Assembly (NCBI RefSeq): GCF_003967355.1
Contig: NZ_BIFH01000045.1
Span: forward strand, 1,371 to 65,370
Direction: 5' to 3'
From: Embleya hyalina
GTDB taxonomy: Bacteria; Actinomycetota; Actinomycetes; Streptomycetales; Streptomycetaceae
Length of the DNA stretch: 64,000 nucleotides
Shown here piece after piece: positions 59,966 to 64,000 of this stretch. The number at the start of each line of letters is the position of its first letter. The first letter of the stretch is position 1. The notes beneath the pieces are model-generated. The model ran no database searches, was not told where the DNA came from, and saw only the letters and a program-made list of their open reading frames with translations. Position numbers and translations under genes: made by a program.

Positions 59966-60817
59966 ATGAACCTCAACACCACTTGGACCACCCTTCGTTC
60001 GAGCTCGAAGGCCACTGTTTCGGGCGGCTCGGACGAACTGATCCTCTGCGCGGATTTCCACACGACGGGCCGTCCGGAAGCCGGATTCGCCGAGCTGGTG
60101 GCGCGGCTCGACCACGACGCCACGTTCTGGCATGTCAACCCTCCGGTCGTCGCCCCCGACTCCGGGACGGCGGCGCCGGCCTACGTGCGTTCCTGGCTGG
60201 AGCCGGTGCGCGCGCAAGGGGCGCCGGTGCGCGCGGTCTTCGGGTACTGCGTGGGCGCCGTGTACGCGGCGGCGCTGGCCGACGAGTTGGCCCTGGTGCA
60301 GGAAGAGGCGCCCCAGGTCCTGCTGTTCGATCCCGAGCCGACCGCCATGGCGACCATTCGCCATCAGTTCGGCAATGTCTTCGGCATGCTCTCGTCGATC
60401 CTCGTCGAGGAGGACGTGGCGGAGACCGAGGGCGAGGTGGAGCGCCTGATTCGGGTCGAGGGCATGACGGTGGGGAACTACGCCGCGCAGCTGTACACGA
60501 CGTTCCGCCGGGTCGGTGAGCGGGCGTTCGAGCGGGCGGGCCTGGATCAGGAGTACGGCGCCGAGATGTGGGCGCTGTTCAGTTCGTTCCTCTCCTACCT
60601 GAGCTTCGCCGACGGGCTGGATCCGCGCGATCGGTGGCTGACGTCCACCGCGCTCAGCTCGTCCGGCGAATACAACGGCCTCAACCGCCTGCGCGGCACC
60701 GGCGAGTTGGGCGGGGGCGAGTTGGTCGCCCGGGAGATCCGCTTCGAGGCCGGCCACGGCGATCTGCTGCGTTCGGACGGCGTCGCGCAGACCGTCGGCA
60801 AACTTTTGGAGAGGTGA
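59966..60817 (+). CDS. Thioesterase-like alpha/beta hydrolase with Cys nucleophile
   Basis: A 283-residue alpha/beta-hydrolase-type protein. The nucleophile elbow is GYCVGA, with Cys95 where type II thioesterases have Ser. LLFDPEP could supply the acid, and His264 (EAGHGDLL) is the likely base. Cys-type thioesterase domains are known in some NRPS systems, where they form strained or amide products. It may release, edit or cyclise intermediates here. Start is ATG 59966 behind AGGAAGCAGGGAAG. Its stop overlaps or nearly touches the NRPS start, so the two are coupled. The overall match is distant, so a non-catalytic role cannot be excluded. Confidence 0.65.
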   Translation: MNLNTTWTTLRSSSKATVSGGSDELILCADFHTTGRPEAGFAELVARLDHDATFWHVNPPVVAPDSGTAAPAYVRSWLEPVRAQGAPVRAVFGYCVGAVYAAALADELALVQEEAPQVLLFDPEPTAMATIRHQFGNVFGMLSSILVEEDVAETEGEVERLIRVEGMTVGNYAAQLYTTFRRVGERAFERAGLDQEYGAEMWALFSSFLSYLSFADGLDPRDRWLTSTALSSSGEYNGLNRLRGTGELGGGELVAREIRFEAGHGDLLRSDGVAQTVGKLLER

Positions 60818-60819
60818 CG

Positions 60820-63800
60820 GTGACCACCGATCGTATGTCCGAGCAGGTCTCGCAGTTCGACATCCCGCGGCAGCAGGTCGGGCCCGATCCGGTCCCGCGG
60901 GCGGACGGCGAGCGGGCCTCGCACAAGGAGGAAGCACTCTGGCTGCTGGAGGAGTTCGTGCCCGGCACGGGTGTGAACAACCTCAGTGTCGCGTTCCGGG
61001 TGGAGGGGCGGCTGCGCCGGTCGGTCCTGCTGGAGACGGTCACGCGGCTGCTGCGCCGGCACGAGGTGTTGCGGACGGTTTTTCGTACGAAGGCCGCCGG
61101 GTTGATGCGGGAGGTGCTGCGGCCGGAGGAGAGCGATCTTCGGATCGTGGCGGGCGATCCGGGACCGGAGGGCGCGCGGGCGTGGCTCACCCGGTTCGTC
61201 GCGGAGCCGTTCCGGCCGGACGGCGGGCTGCTGGTGCGCGCCGCGGTCGTGCCGGAGGCGTCCGGTGAGGTGTTCTGTCTGGCCGTCCACCACTCGGTGT
61301 TCGACGGCCTGTCGTCGGCGCTGCTGCTGACCGAGTGCGTTTCCCTGTACAACACCCTCGCCTCGGGCGGTGTGCCGGGACCGGAGACCGTGGTGCCCGC
61401 TTGGCGGGAGCCGACACCGAACCCCGCCAGTGCGCGGTTCTGGCGCGGGAAGCTGGACGGGTTCCGGGCCACCGAGCTGGATCTGTGGTGTCAGAAACCG
61501 GATGCGTCGGTGACCACGCTCGCCGGCGACGTGCTCAACCACGCGCTCTCCCCGGCCGCCCGCGACGCCGTGCGCCGGATGCGGCGCGAGTTGCGGGCGC
61601 CGGAGTCGGTCGTGTTGTTGGCGGCGTACAGCGTGCTCCTGGCCGCGCACGGCGCGGGGCCCGACCTCACGGTCGGATCACCCGTGAGTGTGCGCTCCGC
61701 GGAGGCGGCGCGGACGATCGGCTACCACATCAACGTGCTCACGCTGCGCACCCCGGTCGATCGGGCGGAGTGTTTCCGGGAGTTCGTGCGTTCGACACGG
61801 CGGACGTTCATGGAGGCGATGGCGCACGCCGACTACCCGGTGGACGATCTCCTCGAGGTGGTGGAGCGGGACGGCGGATCGTGGCGGAACAACCTGTTCC
61901 GGCACACGTTCAACTATGTCCCGGCGGCCACGGACGGGGAGTTCGTGCTGGACGGGCAGCGGGCCGAAGCGGTGGTGGTGGAGAACAGCTCCAGCAAGTT
62001 CGACCTGGAGTTCTTCGTGACCTCCACCGCGACGGACATCAAGGTGCGGGCGGCGTTCTACGTCGACGTCCTGGACCGGGCGGACGTGGAGCTGCTGGTG
62101 GCCCGCTACGACGAGTTGCTGGTGACGCTCGCGCAGTGGCCCGACCGGGCGCTGGCGGAGATACCGGTGTGGTGCGAGCGGGACCGCCGGGTGATCGGGT
62201 CGGCCAATGCGACGGATCGCCCGGTGGAGCCGACGACCGTGCTGGAGTCGATCGCCCGCCGCGTCCGCGCGTCCGGCGCGGCGGAGTCGGGTGCCGACGC
62301 GGAGGCGGTCCTCGACGGGGGACGCCGGGTCGGTATCCGGAGGTTGTGGGCCGCGGCCGAGGCGACCCGCGACCGGCTGTTCGAGGCCGGCGTCGGCCGG
62401 GGCGACGTGGTCGCCCTGCTGGCCGCGCGGGGGCCCGAGCTGGCCGCGGCGACGATCGGCGTGTGGTTGGCCGGGGCCGTGTATCTGCCGCTGGAGCCGA
62501 GCCATCCCGAGCAGCGCATCTCCTACCAACTCGACGACTCGGGCGCCGCCGCGGTTGTGGTGGGCCCGGGGATCACGGTCGCCGGGGAGCGCAGGGTCCT
62601 GCCGCTGGTGGACGTGGACTCGGTGCGGCCGGTGACCGGCGACGTGCTCGCCGTGAACCCCGTCGGGCCGCTGGACCACGCGTACCTGATCTACACCTCG
62701 GGCTCCACGGGCCTGCCCAAGGGAACCCTGCTCGACCACCGCAACCTCGCCAACCTCGTCGCGCACTTCGCCGACGAGTTGTCGGTGGGCCCCGAGGACA
62801 CCGTGTTGTGGCTGACCACGTTCAGCTTCGACATCTCGGCCCTGGAACTCTTCCTGCCGCTGGTGTCGGGCGGGCGGCTGGCGGTGGCCCCCGACGACGC
62901 CCGCACGCAGGGCGAACCACTGGCCCGGGTGCTGCGCGACCACGACGTCTCGGTGCTGCAGGCCACCCCGACCACCTGGCGTCTGGTCGTCGAGGAGGTC
63001 GCCGAACACCTGGCGGGCCGTCGGGTGCTCAGCGGTGGCGAGCCGCTGCCGGCGGTGCTCGCCCGGCGGCTGGGCGCGACGGGGTGCGACCTGTACAACG
63101 TGTACGGCCCCACGGAGACCACGATCTGGTCCACCTCGGGCCGGATCGACCGGGAGTCCGCCGACGGCCGGGTGGACGTGGGCCGCCCGATCGCCAACAC
63201 CCGGGTGTACGTGGCGGATCCGGACGGTCGGGCGCTGCCGCTGGGGGTGCGCGGCGAGTTGTGCATCGCGGGCGAGGGCGTGGCGGTCGGCTACCACGAT
63301 CGTCCGGAGCTGACGGCGGCCCGGTTCGGCGAGCATCCGCCGTACGGCCGTTTCTACCGCACGGGCGATCTGGCGAGGTGGACCGGGGACGGGCGGCTGG
63401 AGATCCTCGGGCGGCTGGACCGCCAGGTCAAGCTGCGGGGCAACCGGATCGAACTCGGCGAGATCGAGGCGGTCCTGCTGTCCCACCCGGACGTGGTCGC
63501 CGCCGCGGTGGTGGTCGCCGGCGACCCGAGTGCCGATGCGCTGCTGTGCGCCTTCGTGGTGGCTCCGGAGCGGCCCGAGGTGGTTTCGGAACTGTGGGAG
63601 TACGCGCACGGTTCGCTGCCTGTTTCCGCGACGCCTCAGGAGTTCGTGGCCGTGGACGCCTTCCCGATGACCGGCAACGACAAGGTGGATTATCCGGCAC
63701 TCGCCCGGCAGGCGTCGGCACGGCGTCGGTCGGCCGCCGAGGAGCCGCGCGCCGACGCGTCGGCCGCCGGCGGCTCCGGTGACCGGGACGAGCTGGTGGA

Positions 63801-64000
63801 GGTACTGGTCGGGTTGTGGGGCACGCTGCTCGAACGCGGCGGGCTGCACGCGGACGCCAATTTCTTCGCGCATGGCGGGCATTCGCTGCTCGGTGTACGG
63901 CTGTTGCAGGAGGTCCGGGTGGCGACGCGGGTGCGTCTGAAGCTCAAGGACCTCTTCGACGCGCCGACTCCGGCCGGGCTCGCCGCGAAGGTGCGTACGG
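60820..64000 (+). CDS. Non-ribosomal peptide synthetase, C-A-PCP (partial, runs off the window)
   Basis: Over 1,060 residues are visible. The condensation domain has an intact HHSVFDG (His157-Gly163). The adenylation domain has YTSGSTGLPKG (about 623), FSFDISALELF, NVYGPTETT (about 760) and the A10 Lys in NDKVDY. The PCP has GGHSLL with Ser1022. Aligning by eye to GrsA gives the pocket code D-I-L-Q-L-G-V-I-W-K, one change from a glycine code I recall (DILQLGLIWK). The first 45 residues may be a docking segment for the PKS tail. GTG 60820 is preferred (GGAGAGG 5 nt upstream); GTG 60814, overlapping the previous stop, is possible. The end lies beyond 64000. Confidence 0.92.
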   Translation, partial: MTTDRMSEQVSQFDIPRQQVGPDPVPRADGERASHKEEALWLLEEFVPGTGVNNLSVAFRVEGRLRRSVLLETVTRLLRRHEVLRTVFRTKAAGLMREVLRPEESDLRIVAGDPGPEGARAWLTRFVAEPFRPDGGLLVRAAVVPEASGEVFCLAVHHSVFDGLSSALLLTECVSLYNTLASGGVPGPETVVPAWREPTPNPASARFWRGKLDGFRATELDLWCQKPDASVTTLAGDVLNHALSPAARDAVRRMRRELRAPESVVLLAAYSVLLAAHGAGPDLTVGSPVSVRSAEAARTIGYHINVLTLRTPVDRAECFREFVRSTRRTFMEAMAHADYPVDDLLEVVERDGGSWRNNLFRHTFNYVPAATDGEFVLDGQRAEAVVVENSSSKFDLEFFVTSTATDIKVRAAFYVDVLDRADVELLVARYDELLVTLAQWPDRALAEIPVWCERDRRVIGSANATDRPVEPTTVLESIARRVRASGAAESGADAEAVLDGGRRVGIRRLWAAAEATRDRLFEAGVGRGDVVALLAARGPELAAATIGVWLAGAVYLPLEPSHPEQRISYQLDDSGAAAVVVGPGITVAGERRVLPLVDVDSVRPVTGDVLAVNPVGPLDHAYLIYTSGSTGLPKGTLLDHRNLANLVAHFADELSVGPEDTVLWLTTFSFDISALELFLPLVSGGRLAVAPDDARTQGEPLARVLRDHDVSVLQATPTTWRLVVEEVAEHLAGRRVLSGGEPLPAVLARRLGATGCDLYNVYGPTETTIWSTSGRIDRESADGRVDVGRPIANTRVYVADPDGRALPLGVRGELCIAGEGVAVGYHDRPELTAARFGEHPPYGRFYRTGDLARWTGDGRLEILGRLDRQVKLRGNRIELGEIEAVLLSHPDVVAAAVVVAGDPSADALLCAFVVAPERPEVVSELWEYAHGSLPVSATPQEFVAVDAFPMTGNDKVDYPALARQASARRRSAAEEPRADASAAGGSGDRDELVEVLVGLWGTLLERGGLHADANFFAHGGHSLLGVRLLQEVRVATRVRLKLKDLFDAPTPAGLAAKVRT

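Overview
The window is high-GC actinobacterial DNA. Strong G/C at third codon positions, GTG and TTG starts, a XRE/DUF5753 + DUF397 gene pair, a PucR-pruA-proline dehydrogenase locus and a modular type I PKS all point to a Streptomyces-like filamentous actinomycete. The species cannot be read from the sequence. I see no rRNA, tRNA or CRISPR array.

Layout. (1) 1-7.7 kb is ordinary metabolism: an SDR oxidoreductase; a proline catabolism locus (PucR-type regulator divergent from P5C dehydrogenase and proline dehydrogenase, closed by a strong hairpin); a GNAT acetyltransferase; and an SDR/TetR divergent pair sharing a perfect 22-bp palindrome. (2) 7.7-12.2 kb is a compact lasso peptide locus (precursor, cyclase, RRE protein, leader peptidase) bracketed by two inverted, decayed IS5-like repeat copies; a third partial copy lies at the left edge of the window. 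(3) 12.2-18.4 kb is a mixed accessory stretch: two unrecognised minus-strand genes, a XRE/DUF5753 + DUF397 pair, a HAD hydrolase, an MFS exporter divergent from an ArsR regulator, and an aldehyde dehydrogenase. (4) 18.5 kb to the right edge is a hybrid PKS-NRPS cluster that continues past the window.

The PKS-NRPS cluster contains an O-methyltransferase-like gene and a carotenoid oxygenase in one unit, a LuxR-type regulator with a TTA codon, an orphan DesK-type histidine kinase, a signal-less FG-GAP repeat protein, one giant PKS of about 11,676 residues, a stand-alone thioesterase-like hydrolase with a Cys nucleophile, and an NRPS (C-A-PCP, then cut by the window edge). The PKS reads KSQ-AT-ACP followed by six KS-AT-DH-KR-ACP modules. 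Every AT carries malonyl-type motifs and every KR is B-type. DH1 has lost its catalytic motif. The inferred chain is a 13-hydroxytetradeca-2,4,6,8,10-pentaenoyl thioester, passed to an NRPS module whose adenylation code resembles that for glycine.

The most unusual combination is a conjugated polyene assembly line beside a carotenoid cleavage oxygenase and a cytoplasmic FG-GAP protein. A shared promoter element (tandem TTAGGGG upstream of TTACCC) sits before both the methyltransferase/oxygenase unit and the FG-GAP/PKS unit, which supports treating them as one regulon.
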